A stretch of 64,000 nucleotides of DNA from Neisseria perflava (GCF_024170405.1 NZ_JALJYC010000015.1:1-64000), one strand, 5' to 3'; shown: positions 1-8,567, numbered from the stretch's first letter. Numbers and translations: made by a program. The notes: generated by a model not told the origin, from the sequence alone.

Positions 1-80
1 ATGGCGTTTTAACAACAGTGAAATAAAATCTCAAATTTCTATTTTGAAACAGTTAGTAAAAGGTAATTTGCTCTAATTAT

Positions 81-662
81 CTAGTACAGCCCCAAGAAAA
101 AAGTAACTGCATTTTTCTTACCTTGAATCCTTACCGTTATCACACAATAAGCCGCCCAAATAAACGCCCCCAGAAGCGCCAACAGATAGCTGGCGGGGTT
201 TATCGAGATATTGTGCGCAATGCTGCGCCAATCCAAGCCCTGTTCGCCGCCCAATACCCAAGCGATACCGGCAAACGACATCATCAGACCGAATACCACC
301 CACCATTTGGCTTTTTGCCCGTTAAACAAAATGCTCGCCATGACCGTCAGCGCCGGCCACAAATAATTCACCATCCCCACTTCCACCGCTTGCCGAGCGT
401 TTTGCGCATAGCCCACCGACAGCGACAAGCACAGCTCGTAAGCCACAAACAGCAAACCGCCCCACAGCAGGTAAGCACGCGGGAAAGTATGAATTCTCGG
501 CACACCGCCGGTCAGCAGCAACACCACCGTTGCCACGCTGTACATTACCGCCGCGCCGCCAACTGCGCCGAAATAGCCGCTGAGGATATGAATCAGGCTG
601 ATGACCGCGCTCCACAGCAAAATGGCGGAAAAACCGATAAAAGTTGCTTTATTCTTATCCAT
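81..662 (-). pseudogene. 3'-truncated DMT-family exporter (YddG-like)
   Basis: This is the N-terminal two thirds of a drug/metabolite transporter (EamA) protein resembling YddG-type aromatic amino acid exporters of the inner membrane. About 193 residues remain and form hydrophobic membrane segments, starting at the MDKNKATF N-terminus. Family members are normally near 290 residues, so the last membrane helices are missing. The reading frame ends just after the AVTFF segment at 81, and the bases beyond (1-80) are only 25% G+C, unlike the gene. I chose the ATG at 662 because the longer reading frame upstream runs through a DUS. The fragment is probably non-functional. The junction could be a deletion or insertion breakpoint; the left neighbour is outside the window. 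Confidence 0.65.
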
Positions 663-970
663 ACTTAAAAATAGCTTTCTTGATGTTTTGCCTGAAGAGA
701 TAGGCCGTCTGAAAGTATATAAACCGCCATACAACGCTCAGAAATTCCCGTGCCGCGCTGATATAACAAAATCGCATTAACAACAAACAAACCATTCTTT
801 CCGTTCTTCAGACGGCCTGTATTAAAGTACGGTTCGACAAACTGCCGGATTATGGGCGCGGAAAACCCGTTATTCTACACGCTTTTCCTGCCCGCCCCAT
901 CCGGCAACGCATTGATGCGAATCTGCCCAAAATGACAAATAAGGCCGCTGCGCCGACAAAGGAACTTTTT
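663..970. other. divergent intergenic region with two DUS
   Basis: This 308-bp gap separates the truncated exporter from cysJ. It holds an AG-DUS at 702-713 and an oppositely oriented copy at 807-818. They are too far apart to form a compact hairpin. I see no convincing promoter hexamers or operator palindrome, although the cysJ promoter must lie here. Confidence 0.5.
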
Positions 971-2767
971 ATGACCCAAGCCAATCCCCTACCTGTTGAA
1001 CTTTCATCGCAGCTATCCGCCCTTTCACCGACCCAGCTGGCTTGGCTGTCCGGCTATTGTTGGGCGCAAAGCCAAGGCTCAAGCGCAACGGCAGCGCCGA
1101 CCGCTTTTGCCGCCGAAGCCGCAGCACCGGCCGCCGTTGCCCGCCACGTTACCGTATTGTCCGCCTCGCAAACCGGCAATGCCCGCCGCGTGGCCGAATC
1201 TTTACATGCCAAACTACAAGCCGCCGGTGTCGAAGCACGCTTGACCGGCGTGGGCGATTTCAAGAGCAAAACCCTGCCCGACGAAGACATTGTCTTGTTA
1301 GTCACTTCAACCCAAGGCGAAGGCGAACCGCCGGAAGAAGCCCTGCCGCTGCACAAATTCCTGTTTGGCAAAAAAGCGCCGAAATTGGACGCGCTGACCT
1401 TTGCCGTGTTGGGTTTGGGCGATTCTTCCTATCCAAAATTCTGTCAGGCCGGACGTGATTTTGACGCGAAGCTGGCCGAATTGGGCGCAGGCCGTCTGAA
1501 TGATTTGGGCGTGTGCGACTTGGATTTCCAAGCCACTGCCGATGCGTGGGTGGATGCCGTTGTGCCGAAAGTGGCCGAACTGTGCGCCCAATCAAGCGCA
1601 GCAGCCGCACCGTCTGCCGCCTCCGCCGCACCTAGCGCCGACAGCGGCACGGTTTACACCAAAGAGCAGCCTTTTACCGCCACCTTGTCTGTGCGCCAAA
1701 AAATTACTTCGCGCCGCGCAGAAAAAGACGTGGAACACATCGAAATCGACTTGAGCGGCTCGGGTATCCGCTATCAGGCCGGCGACGCGCTGGGCGTATG
1801 GCCGCTGAACGCGCCGGATTTGGTTCAGGAAATTTTGGATTTGAACGGTTTGAACGGCAGCGAAAGCGTCACCTTACACGACGGCAAAACCAGCGATATT
1901 AAGACGGCCTTGACCGAATATGCCGACCTGACCCAGATCACCCCCGCTTTTGTGCAGCAATATGCCGAACTCTCCGGCAGCGATGATTTGAAAGCCGTTG
2001 CCGACAACGCCGAAACGCTGGACGCATTCTTGGCCGTTAACCCGCCTGTCGGCGTATTGGCCGCCTATCCTCATGTATTGGACGCGCAAACCCTGTTCGG
2101 CCTGTTCCGTGCGCAAACCCCGCGCCTGTATTCCATCGCCTCGGCGCAAGACGAAGTGGGCGAAGAAGTGCATCTGACCGTGGGCGTGGTGCGTTTCAAC
2201 CATCACGAGCACACCTACACCGGCGCTGCCTCCGGCTTTTTGGGCGAACGCTTGGAAGAAGGTCAGGAAGTACGCGTATTCGTGGAAAGCAACCCGCATT
2301 TCCGCCTGCCGCAAGACGGCAATACGCCTGTGATTATGATTGGCGCAGGCACCGGCGTCGCACCGTTCCGCTCCTTTATGCAGCAGCGCAGCGCCAACGG
2401 CGATGAGGGCAAAAACTGGCTGATTTTCGGCAACCAGCGCTTTACCGATGATTTCCTGTACCAAACCGAATGGCAAGGCTTCCGTAAAGACGGTTTGCTC
2501 ACCCGTTACGATTTTGCCTGGAGCCGCCAAGGTGAGCATAAAGTCTATGTGCAACACCGCATTGCAGAAGAGGCCACCGCGATTTGGGAATGGTTGCAAC
2601 AAGGCGCGCATATTTATGTCTGCGGCGACGCCACCCGCATGGCGCGAGACGTAGAAGAGGCCTTGCTGACCGTGATTGCCGACCAGGGCAAACTCAGCCG
2701 CGACGAAGCCGAAGACTACCTCAACGATTTGCGCGAAGACAAACGCTACCAACGCGACGTATATTGA
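971..2767 (+). CDS. cysJ: sulfite reductase [NADPH] flavoprotein alpha-component
   Basis: CysJ passes electrons from NADPH through FAD and FMN to the CysI hemoprotein, which reduces sulfite to sulfide in cysteine synthesis in the cytoplasm. The 598-residue product matches the usual length (E. coli about 599). The N-terminus has the PTQLAWLSGY segment of CysJ, then an Ala-rich linker, a flavodoxin-like FMN domain (about 60-200), an FAD domain with the RLYSIAS motif, and an NADPH domain with GAGTGVAPFRSF, ending in the typical RDVY. I chose the ATG at 971 over an in-frame start 13 codons upstream because it follows an AAAGGA ribosome site and matches the family start. No cysI lies in the window. 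A strong DUS hairpin follows. Confidence 0.95.
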   Translation: MTQANPLPVELSSQLSALSPTQLAWLSGYCWAQSQGSSATAAPTAFAAEAAAPAAVARHVTVLSASQTGNARRVAESLHAKLQAAGVEARLTGVGDFKSKTLPDEDIVLLVTSTQGEGEPPEEALPLHKFLFGKKAPKLDALTFAVLGLGDSSYPKFCQAGRDFDAKLAELGAGRLNDLGVCDLDFQATADAWVDAVVPKVAELCAQSSAAAAPSAASAAPSADSGTVYTKEQPFTATLSVRQKITSRRAEKDVEHIEIDLSGSGIRYQAGDALGVWPLNAPDLVQEILDLNGLNGSESVTLHDGKTSDIKTALTEYADLTQITPAFVQQYAELSGSDDLKAVADNAETLDAFLAVNPPVGVLAAYPHVLDAQTLFGLFRAQTPRLYSIASAQDEVGEEVHLTVGVVRFNHHEHTYTGAASGFLGERLEEGQEVRVFVESNPHFRLPQDGNTPVIMIGAGTGVAPFRSFMQQRSANGDEGKNWLIFGNQRFTDDFLYQTEWQGFRKDGLLTRYDFAWSRQGEHKVYVQHRIAEEATAIWEWLQQGAHIYVCGDATRMARDVEEALLTVIADQGKLSRDEAEDYLNDLREDKRYQRDVY

Positions 2768-2784
2768 TTAGCGTCCGATAAAGC

Positions 2785-2826
2785 AAAATGCCGTCTGAAA
2801 ACCGACAAGGTTTCAGACGGCATTTT
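2785..2826 (+). terminator. DUS-pair terminator after cysJ
   Basis: Inverted repeat built from two AT-DUS (ATGCCGTCTGAA and its complement) flanked by AAAA on the left and TTTT on the right. It starts 17 bp after the cysJ stop and has the form of a rho-independent terminator. Confidence 0.85.
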
Positions 2827-2989
2827 CTTTACGACATTCATTCAATAAATCGGTCTTAACCCACGCGGTATCGGCTTGGGCTATCACTGTTGCAAAAATC
2901 CCCTCCCTCCTTGCCCAACCCGTTTTTCAGACGGCCTTTTCCTGTATAATTCTCCCAACCGTTACCCAATCGCGCAAAGGCAAAATAAA

Positions 2990-3070
2990 TTGGAAGGATT
3001 ACAACAACTTATCGAATTACTGATTGCTTTTGTGCATTGGATATTGAAATTGCTCGACTTTTTGTTTTAA
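2990..3070 (+). CDS. possible 26-residue hydrophobic peptide
   Basis: A short reading frame starts with TTG (2990-2992), nine bases after an AAAGG that could serve as ribosome site. A good -10 box, TATAAT (2945-2950), lies 40 bp upstream. The predicted peptide is 26 residues and almost entirely Leu, Ile, Phe and Trp with a few charged residues, so it would form one amphipathic or membrane helix. I do not recognise it. It lies between the cysJ terminator and the aromatic leader peptide. It could be a small membrane peptide, a type I toxin-like peptide, or chance. Confidence 0.3.
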   Translation: MEGLQQLIELLIAFVHWILKLLDFLF

Positions 3071-3108
3071 ACTAAGCCCAATTCATTTACTTGATAATAT
3101 TTTTCCTT

Positions 3109-3186
3109 ATGCAACCGGCCATCCGTTCCAACGCTTACTATTATTGGTACTGCACCAACGTGCGGTACTTTTTTGCGCTTGTCTGA
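3109..3186 (+). CDS. aromatic-rich leader peptide of an attenuator
   Basis: A 25-codon reading frame contains a run of three Tyr codons, Trp and Tyr (3136-3150), then Tyr-Phe-Phe near the end (3165-3173), and stops at 3184-3186, just before the attenuator hairpin. This density of aromatic codons is the signature of a leader peptide that senses charged tRNA-Tyr, tRNA-Phe or tRNA-Trp. The ATG has no clear Shine-Dalgarno sequence, and a GATAAT (-10-like, 3093-3098) lies only 10 bp upstream, so the message may be almost leaderless or come from a promoter farther left. The alternative RNA folds around it (next entry) are the strongest support. Confidence 0.65.
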   Translation: MQPAIRSNAYYYWYCTNVRYFFALV

Positions 3187-3236
3187 ACGGAAAGCAGTCG
3201 CAAAAGCCTACCGCCATTATTCGGGCGGTTTTTTTA
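3162..3236 (+). promoter_or_regulatory. transcription attenuator (antiterminator and terminator)
   Basis: Two mutually exclusive folds are visible. Antiterminator: GCGGTA (3162-3167) pairs with TACCGC (3209-3214), and nested inside, TTTTGCG (3171-3177) pairs with CGCAAAA (3199-3205). Terminator: ACCGCC (3210-3215) pairs with GGCGGT (3224-3229), followed by a run of T residues. The shared TACCGCC arm can join only one fold. The left antiterminator arm overlaps the last Tyr/Phe codons of the leader peptide, so a ribosome stalled at the upstream Tyr-Tyr-Tyr-Trp-Tyr block would leave it free and allow read-through. This is classical amino acid attenuation, acting on the gene at 3297. Confidence 0.75.
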
Positions 3237-3296
3237 TTGCTGCATTTTTGATTTGCCGCCTGAATCGGATTCATCACACGATTTAAGGAGCCCATC

Positions 3297-3824
3297 ATGC
3301 CAGCCGTATCCCCAAACCGACATCCCGCCCATCATACTGCCCCTCAAGCAGCCGCCCTGCACCGCTGCCACCTGATTACCGACGGTAATGCCCACCGCCC
3401 CGATTTGAGCAACGGCACTCTGCCCGCAGCCCCCGAAAACCTCATCAGCGAAGCCCTACTGCCGCAAATCCGCACCGTCGCCACCCTGATTGCCGCCTCC
3501 CGCCACGATTTCAGCCGCCGCAGCCCCGATGTGTTTACCGAAGAAGCCGATTTCTTCGCTGCACGTATTTTGGTCTTGGGCGTGCGCCGTTTTCATCTCG
3601 ACGTTACCCTATTGCCCATGCTGAAAATCGCCAACCAACGCGCCGCCGCCTTTGCCTGTATACACAAGCTGCCGTTTACCCCCGCGCAAATGCGCATGAG
3701 CCTGCACGCAGACCGTCCGGCCAACCTATTGATTATCGAAACCGAGCATGAGGCCGAACCTTGCGGTAGTCTGATTGCCAACAACTTGGCTTTTGCCGCC
3801 AAACTGCCCGTTTTATCTGTGTAA
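3297..3824 (+). CDS. protein of unknown function under an aromatic attenuator
   Basis: The product is 175 residues, predicted soluble, with no signal peptide or membrane segment. The first 30 residues are rich in His, Pro and Ala and look disordered. The rest mixes Ala/Leu-rich helices with short hydrophobic strands (FAARILVLGV, NLLIIETE). I recognise no family, and it is not a DAHP synthase, chorismate mutase or prephenate dehydratase, the usual targets of aromatic attenuation. The start is well set: AAGGAG lies six bases before the ATG. Its position directly after the attenuator suggests expression when Tyr, Phe or Trp charging is low, so a role in aromatic amino acid supply or sensing is possible. 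Confidence 0.75.
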   Translation: MPAVSPNRHPAHHTAPQAAALHRCHLITDGNAHRPDLSNGTLPAAPENLISEALLPQIRTVATLIAASRHDFSRRSPDVFTEEADFFAARILVLGVRRFHLDVTLLPMLKIANQRAAAFACIHKLPFTPAQMRMSLHADRPANLLIIETEHEAEPCGSLIANNLAFAAKLPVLSV

Positions 3825-3840
3825 AAAACCGCAACCGGGC

Positions 3841-3868
3841 TTGATAAATCTTGGATTTACACTATATT
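3841..3868 (+). promoter_or_regulatory. sigma-70-type promoter of the lipoprotein gene
   Basis: TTGATA (-35, 3841-3846) and TATATT (-10, 3863-3868) are 16 bp apart. They lie about 60 bp before the lipoprotein start at 3928. Confidence 0.6.
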
Positions 3869-3927
3869 AGGCAGGCCGACACTTGGTTCGGCTCAGACAT
3901 AAATCCTCCTTTTTCACAGGAACAACA

Positions 3928-4566
3928 ATGAAAAAATTAATTGCCTTAGCCGTCTTGTCCGCCGTTGCCCTTACCGCCTGCAAAGACGGAACCCAAGCCA
4001 AACTCGAGCAGCAGCAAAAACAAATCGAAGCGCTGCAACAACAGTTGAGCCAGCAAAACAGCGATGCCCAAGCCGACAACACCGTGTATGAATTGGCCGC
4101 CAGCGCCGTGCAGGAAACCATCCCTGCCGAAGCCATCGCCAACAAAGGCAACGGCCAAGCCGTAACCGGTACCGACGGCCAGCAATACATCTATGACCAA
4201 TCCACCGGCTCATGGCTGCTGCAAAGTCTGGTCGGTGCGGCTGCCGGTGCGTTTATCGGCAATATGTTGGCCAACAAATTTACCAAAGCCACCAACCAAA
4301 ACAGCCCCGTTGCCCAACGCGCCCGCACCAGCTATTACCAAACCGCCCGCCCAAACACGCGCACCAGCCGCCAGCTGAACACCCGCAGCCTGCCCGCGCA
4401 GCAACGCAATGCAGCTACCGGTACGCAACAACAGCGTAATGCTGCCACCACAGGTACGCAGCAACGAAATAGCGCAACCACACCGAATTACCGCCCGACC
4501 CAAGCCGCGCAACCCAACTACCGCCGTTCTACGCCGATGCGCCGTGGTTTCGGCCGCCGCCGTTAA
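3928..4566 (+). CDS. glycine-zipper lipoprotein with Gln/Arg-rich tail
   Basis: Predicted 212-residue lipoprotein. A signal peptide ends in the lipobox LTAC, so Cys-18 would be lipidated. A Gln-rich coiled coil follows (about 22-45), then a central region with an Ala/Gly stretch (VGAAAGAFIGNMLANKF, about 110-126) that resembles a glycine-zipper membrane segment. The last 80 residues are low-complexity, with near repeats of QQRNAATGTQ and an Arg-rich end. I chose the ATG at 3928, after ACAGGA, because only this start places the signal peptide at the N-terminus. It has its own promoter and DUS terminator, so it is probably a single-gene unit. The function is unknown; an envelope role is inferred. 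Confidence 0.8.
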   Translation: MKKLIALAVLSAVALTACKDGTQAKLEQQQKQIEALQQQLSQQNSDAQADNTVYELAASAVQETIPAEAIANKGNGQAVTGTDGQQYIYDQSTGSWLLQSLVGAAAGAFIGNMLANKFTKATNQNSPVAQRARTSYYQTARPNTRTSRQLNTRSLPAQQRNAATGTQQQRNAATTGTQQRNSATTPNYRPTQAAQPNYRRSTPMRRGFGRRR

Positions 4567-4587
4567 TCGGATGTAGGCAGGCATAAC

Positions 4588-4624
4588 AGGCCGTCTGAAA
4601 ATCCCGCGTTTTCAGACGGCCTTT
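4588..4624 (+). terminator. DUS-pair terminator
   Basis: AGGCCGTCTGAAAA and its complement are separated by a short loop and followed by TTT, 21 bp after the lipoprotein stop. Confidence 0.8.
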
Positions 4625-4732
4625 ATAACCCCCATCATTTGTTTCAATCAAACCGTTTTCTCCGTTTCAGACGGCCTTGCTTTGCAGTAAAATCAGGCCG
4701 TCTGAAAAGCCATACCGTATAAAGGAAACCTC

Positions 4733-5680
4733 ATGAGCCAACATCACAAACTGATTATCCTGGGTTCCGGCCCTGCCGGTTATACCGCCGCCGTGTATGC
4801 CGCACGCGCCAATCTGAATCCCGTCATCATCACCGGCGTGGAGCAAGGCGGCCAGCTGATGACCACCACCGAAGTGGACAACTGGCCGGCCGATGCCGAC
4901 GGCGTACAAGGCCCTGAATTGATGGCGCGTTTCCAAGCGCACGCCGAGCGTTTCGGCACTGAAATGATTTTCGACCAAATCCATACCGCCGAGCTGCAAC
5001 AGCGTCCGTTCAAACTCATCGGCGACATGGGCGAATACACCTGCGACGCCTTGATTATCGCCACCGGCGCTTCCGCCAAATATCTGGGTTTGCCCAGCGA
5101 AGAAGCGTTTGCCGGTAAAGGTGTGTCCGCCTGCGCCACCTGCGACGGTTTCTTCTACAAAAAACAAGCTGTGGCCGTGGTTGGCGGCGGCAATACCGCT
5201 GTGGAAGAAGCCCTGTATCTGGCCAACATCGCCGATACCGTTACCCTGATTCACCGCCGCGACAGTTTCCGCGCCGAAAAAATCATGGTCGATAAACTGA
5301 TGAAACGCGTGGAAGAAGGCAAAATCATTCTGAAACTGAATGCCGCGCTGGATGAAGTCTTGGGCGACGACAGCGGCGTAACCGGCGCACGCTTGAAAAA
5401 CAACGATGGCACAACTGAAAACATCGAAGTCAAAGGCGTATTTATCGCCATCGGCCACAAGCCGAACACCGATATTTTCAAAGGCCAGTTGGATATGGAC
5501 GAAACCGGCTACCTGAAAACCAAAGGCGGCAGCGGCGACAATGTTGGCCTGACCAATATCGAAGGCATTTGGGCGGCGGGCGACGTCAAAGACCACACCT
5601 ACCGCCAAGCCATCACCAGCGCTGCGTCCGGCTGCCAAGCCGCTCTGGATGCCGAGCGTTGGTTGGACAGCCAAGCGTAA
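4733..5680 (+). CDS. trxB: thioredoxin reductase
   Basis: TrxB uses NADPH and FAD to reduce thioredoxin in the cytoplasm. The 315-residue protein has the FAD-binding GSGPAGYTAAVYAARA motif (11-26), the redox-active CATC pair (Cys-134 and Cys-137), an NADPH-binding GGGNTAVEEA motif and the terminal FAD motif GIWAAGDV. Length and motif order fit the low-molecular-weight bacterial enzyme. The ATG at 4733 follows AAAGGA. It is flanked by DUS hairpins on both sides and appears monocistronic. Confidence 0.96.
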   Translation: MSQHHKLIILGSGPAGYTAAVYAARANLNPVIITGVEQGGQLMTTTEVDNWPADADGVQGPELMARFQAHAERFGTEMIFDQIHTAELQQRPFKLIGDMGEYTCDALIIATGASAKYLGLPSEEAFAGKGVSACATCDGFFYKKQAVAVVGGGNTAVEEALYLANIADTVTLIHRRDSFRAEKIMVDKLMKRVEEGKIILKLNAALDEVLGDDSGVTGARLKNNDGTTENIEVKGVFIAIGHKPNTDIFKGQLDMDETGYLKTKGGSGDNVGLTNIEGIWAAGDVKDHTYRQAITSAASGCQAALDAERWLDSQA

Positions 5681-5713
5681 ACGCTGCGTTTTATTAGCAG
5701 GACAGCGACCCGC

Positions 5714-5764
5714 AAAGGCCGTCTGAAAAAGGGCAATCCCGTTTCCCTTTTTCAGACGGCCTTT
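5714..5764 (+). terminator. DUS-pair terminator after trxB
   Basis: A 20-bp inverted repeat containing two DUS, extended by AAAGG...CCTTT, with a T-rich 3' side. It lies 33 bp past the trxB stop. Confidence 0.85.
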
Positions 5765-5863
5765 CTGTTGTCATACGTTTTTATCGCGTAAATTCTGCCA
5801 AAAACAAAGCGTTATACGGCTACTTTCTTTGCCTGATTGCCCATTCTGTGAAATAATGCCGCA

Positions 5864-7867
5864 ATGAAAAAACTTACGCCGCAAAATTTATACGACGTTT
5901 TAAACGAACGTACCGGTCAAGCCGATTTCGTTTCCATTCTCAACGCACTCATCCAATTTCTGCGCAGCGGCGGCAAAAAAAATGCCGCCGAGCGCTTCGA
6001 CCAAATCCTCAACCTGTTCAAGCAAGACGAAGCCTTATGTCGCCGTTTCGGTAACAGCTTCTATACCTGGCTGGCGCAAATCCATGTTTACCCCGCTTTA
6101 ATCAAACTGGGCATTTTTTCGCGCAACAGCTTTGCCCGCGAAATTACCAGCCGCATTTACGAGCGCTTCAGCCCGTCCTATAAAGACCTGAGCAATCTGC
6201 TGGAAGTTTTCCTGTATCTGTTTCACTCGGAAAATGACGAGCGCTGGCTGCAAACCATCAGCCTGCGCCAATGGCTGAACCTGTATGAGCTGGTACAGCG
6301 CCATACCGATACCGCCCTGCTTCAGACGGCCTCGCGCCAACTGGAAGATGCGCGTTTGCGTGCCATGGAAATGCTGTCGATTTGGGTGGCTTCCGAAGCG
6401 CTGCAACCCGAATTTATCCGTCTGACACCGCGCCTTTTGGATGCCGACTCCGCCTTTGTCGCCCTGCAACGGGAAACCGCCAAGCTGGTGGAATCTTACC
6501 GCAGCGGTCAAACCGATTACGATACCGGCCATTTGGAAGTGATGTTCGACCAATGCCACAAGCTGGTGGACACGCTGCGCCGCAAAGGAACGGGCGCAGG
6601 TTCCGGCTCTTCGGTACAGGTGGCGCATTTGCTGGAGCGTTTGCAGCAGACCCTAGGCCGTCTGAAACTGCTGGTCGATATGCAGACCCAAAGCGACAAC
6701 CGCAACCGCCTGGCCGTCAATCTGCTTAATTCCATGATTTACGCCGCCGTTGAGCAATACAGCACCCGCTATCTGCGCAAAAGCAGCGTGCGCATGCTGG
6801 CCAAAAGCATTACCGAAAACACCAGCAACCACGGCGAGCACTACATCACCACCAACCGCCGCGAATATTTGCATATGTTTTATTCCGCAGCAGGCGGCGG
6901 CGTGATTATCGCGCTGTTGGCGCTGCATAAAATCCATATTACCTCATTGGGTTTGGGCGAATTTGCCACTTCGCTGCTGGCCGGATTGAACTACGGCATC
7001 GGCTTTATGCTGATTCACATGCTGCACTGCACCGTCGCCACCAAGCAGCCCGCCATGACCGCCGCCAGTTTTGCCGAACAGGTCGAGCTCAACGAGCGCG
7101 GCCGTGCAGTGGACAATAAATTAGCCAACCTGCTGATTGACGTATGCCGCTCGCAGAGCGTGGCCGTGTTCGGTAATGTCGCCATCGCCATTTTGCTGGC
7201 CGGCCTCATCGCCGCTTTCCATTTTTTCCATTCCGGCGAACCCTTATTAAGCGAAGAGAGCGTTGCCTACCAATTCAAATCGGTTGATATCCTAACCAAA
7301 CCGACCTTATGGTATGCCGCCATTGCCGGTGTCTGGCTGTTCTGCTCGGGTATTATCGCCGGATTCTTTGATAACCGCGCCGACTATTTGGATTTGAAAC
7401 GCCGCCTCACCGTCAACCCGCTGCTACGCCGAATCATGCCGGATAAAATCCGCCAGCGCTTTGCCGCCTATATGCACCGGCATTACGGCTCGCTGATGAG
7501 TAATTTTATCTTCGGTATGCTGCTGGGCATGACCGGCTGGGTCGGCCACTTGCTGCATTTGCCGCTCGACATCCGCCATGTTGCCTTTTCATCGGCCAAT
7601 CTCGGCTACGCCACCGTCAGCGGATCGGTCAGCGCCGGGATGTTTATCTACGGGATAATAGGCGTATTGGCCATCGGTTTGGTGAATCTGTTGGTCAGCT
7701 TCACCCTTGCCCTGTACGTCGCCCTGCGCTCGCGCGGGACAAAAATCAGCAGCATCCGCAATCTGCTCAACAGCGTCTGGGTTCGGGTCAAAAGCAATCC
7801 TTTGCTGCTGGTGTATCCGGTTCAGACGGCCGAAACCAAAAGCGCTTCGGAGCAGCATAAAGGTTAA
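5864..7867 (+). CDS. Gcr-family 'site-specific recombinase' membrane protein
   Basis: The 667-residue protein matches the family annotated as site-specific recombinase Gcr in Neisseria and other beta-proteobacteria. The N-terminal half (about 1-330) is helical and soluble. The C-terminal half (about 345-640) has several hydrophobic segments, for example near GGGVIIALLAL, VAIAILLAGLIAAF and IIGVLAIGLVNLLVSFTLAL. I see no serine- or tyrosine-recombinase catalytic signature, and a polytopic membrane protein is an odd recombinase, so the historic name is doubtful. Function unknown. A strong non-DUS terminator follows. Confidence 0.75.
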   Translation: MKKLTPQNLYDVLNERTGQADFVSILNALIQFLRSGGKKNAAERFDQILNLFKQDEALCRRFGNSFYTWLAQIHVYPALIKLGIFSRNSFAREITSRIYERFSPSYKDLSNLLEVFLYLFHSENDERWLQTISLRQWLNLYELVQRHTDTALLQTASRQLEDARLRAMEMLSIWVASEALQPEFIRLTPRLLDADSAFVALQRETAKLVESYRSGQTDYDTGHLEVMFDQCHKLVDTLRRKGTGAGSGSSVQVAHLLERLQQTLGRLKLLVDMQTQSDNRNRLAVNLLNSMIYAAVEQYSTRYLRKSSVRMLAKSITENTSNHGEHYITTNRREYLHMFYSAAGGGVIIALLALHKIHITSLGLGEFATSLLAGLNYGIGFMLIHMLHCTVATKQPAMTAASFAEQVELNERGRAVDNKLANLLIDVCRSQSVAVFGNVAIAILLAGLIAAFHFFHSGEPLLSEESVAYQFKSVDILTKPTLWYAAIAGVWLFCSGIIAGFFDNRADYLDLKRRLTVNPLLRRIMPDKIRQRFAAYMHRHYGSLMSNFIFGMLLGMTGWVGHLLHLPLDIRHVAFSSANLGYATVSGSVSAGMFIYGIIGVLAIGLVNLLVSFTLALYVALRSRGTKISSIRNLLNSVWVRVKSNPLLLVYPVQTAETKSASEQHKG

Positions 7868-7880
7868 CAAGCATGCAATG

Positions 7881-7912
7881 AAAAGCCGATACGTTTTACC
7901 GTATCGGCTTTT
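7881..7912 (+). terminator. rho-independent terminator
   Basis: AAAAGCCGATACG and its perfect complement enclose a 6-base loop and end in TTTT. It does not use a DUS in its stem, unlike most others here. Confidence 0.9.
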
Positions 7913-8000
7913 ACTTTTCAGACGGCCTGAACCTTTGCAAATCGGAAAATGCCGTCTGAAACCCATCCTCAGTCATTTATCATTTCCGCGCAAGCTAAAG

Positions 8001-8561
8001 CTACATCCGCCCCAATTCGCGCTGCAAAGCTTGGATATTTTGCTGACGATCGGACACCGTGGCTTGCAACGCATTGACCTGCTCTTGATTAACGCTGCCG
8101 CCCTTCGCCGTACGCGCCTGCGCCAATGCCTTCTGCGCTTGAGCCAGCGCACGGCGCTCGTTGCTCAATTCGCTTTCCAAAATCGCACGGCGGCTATTGT
8201 TTGCCGGGGCTCGCGGCGCAGTGGCAATGGGCGCGGCAACCACCGGCGCACGCGGCGCAGATGTTTTGGTGCTGCCGCTTTTCGCCTGCCCTTTTTTGGC
8301 ATGGGAAGATTTGGCTGCCCGCTTTTTGGACGACGGCTGCGGCTGTGTTTGGCTGACCGACGGCATATATTCATCATAGCGGCTGCTGCTGTAACTGCCG
8401 ATAGACGGCAAATCGGCAGAACGGCAACTGGCCGACGGACGCGAAGTGTATACCACCACGCCGCCGGTTTCGCAGGTGTAGATTTTGCTGGCCGCGCTGA
8501 CGGGCATGGCAGAAAGAAACATGACCACCGAAGCGGCGGCCGGATAAAAAATAGATTTCAT
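8001..8561 (-). CDS. DUF4124-like secreted protein with C-terminal coiled coil
   Basis: Predicted 186-residue exported protein. A signal peptide ends near VSAAS (about residue 24) and is followed by a short DUF4124-like module: KIYTCET, a VVYTSRP segment, and a Cys in SASCRS, giving two Cys that may pair. A Lys/Ser/Ala-rich linker leads to a helical C-terminus (about 125-186) with coiled-coil heptads (ALAQAQKALAQARTA). It lies 6 bp after the gene at 8568-8921, which carries the same module, so the two are probably cotranscribed paralogues. A periplasmic or envelope location is inferred; the role is unknown. Confidence 0.75.
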   Translation of the reverse strand: MKSIFYPAAASVVMFLSAMPVSAASKIYTCETGGVVVYTSRPSASCRSADLPSIGSYSSSRYDEYMPSVSQTQPQPSSKKRAAKSSHAKKGQAKSGSTKTSAPRAPVVAAPIATAPRAPANNSRRAILESELSNERRALAQAQKALAQARTAKGGSVNQEQVNALQATVSDRQQNIQALQRELGRM

Positions 8562-8567
8562 GACGTG

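Noticed and set aside
5864..7867. A mobile element encoding a recombinase
   Set aside because: Although the family is named site-specific recombinase, no catalytic signature, attachment sites or flanking repeats are visible.
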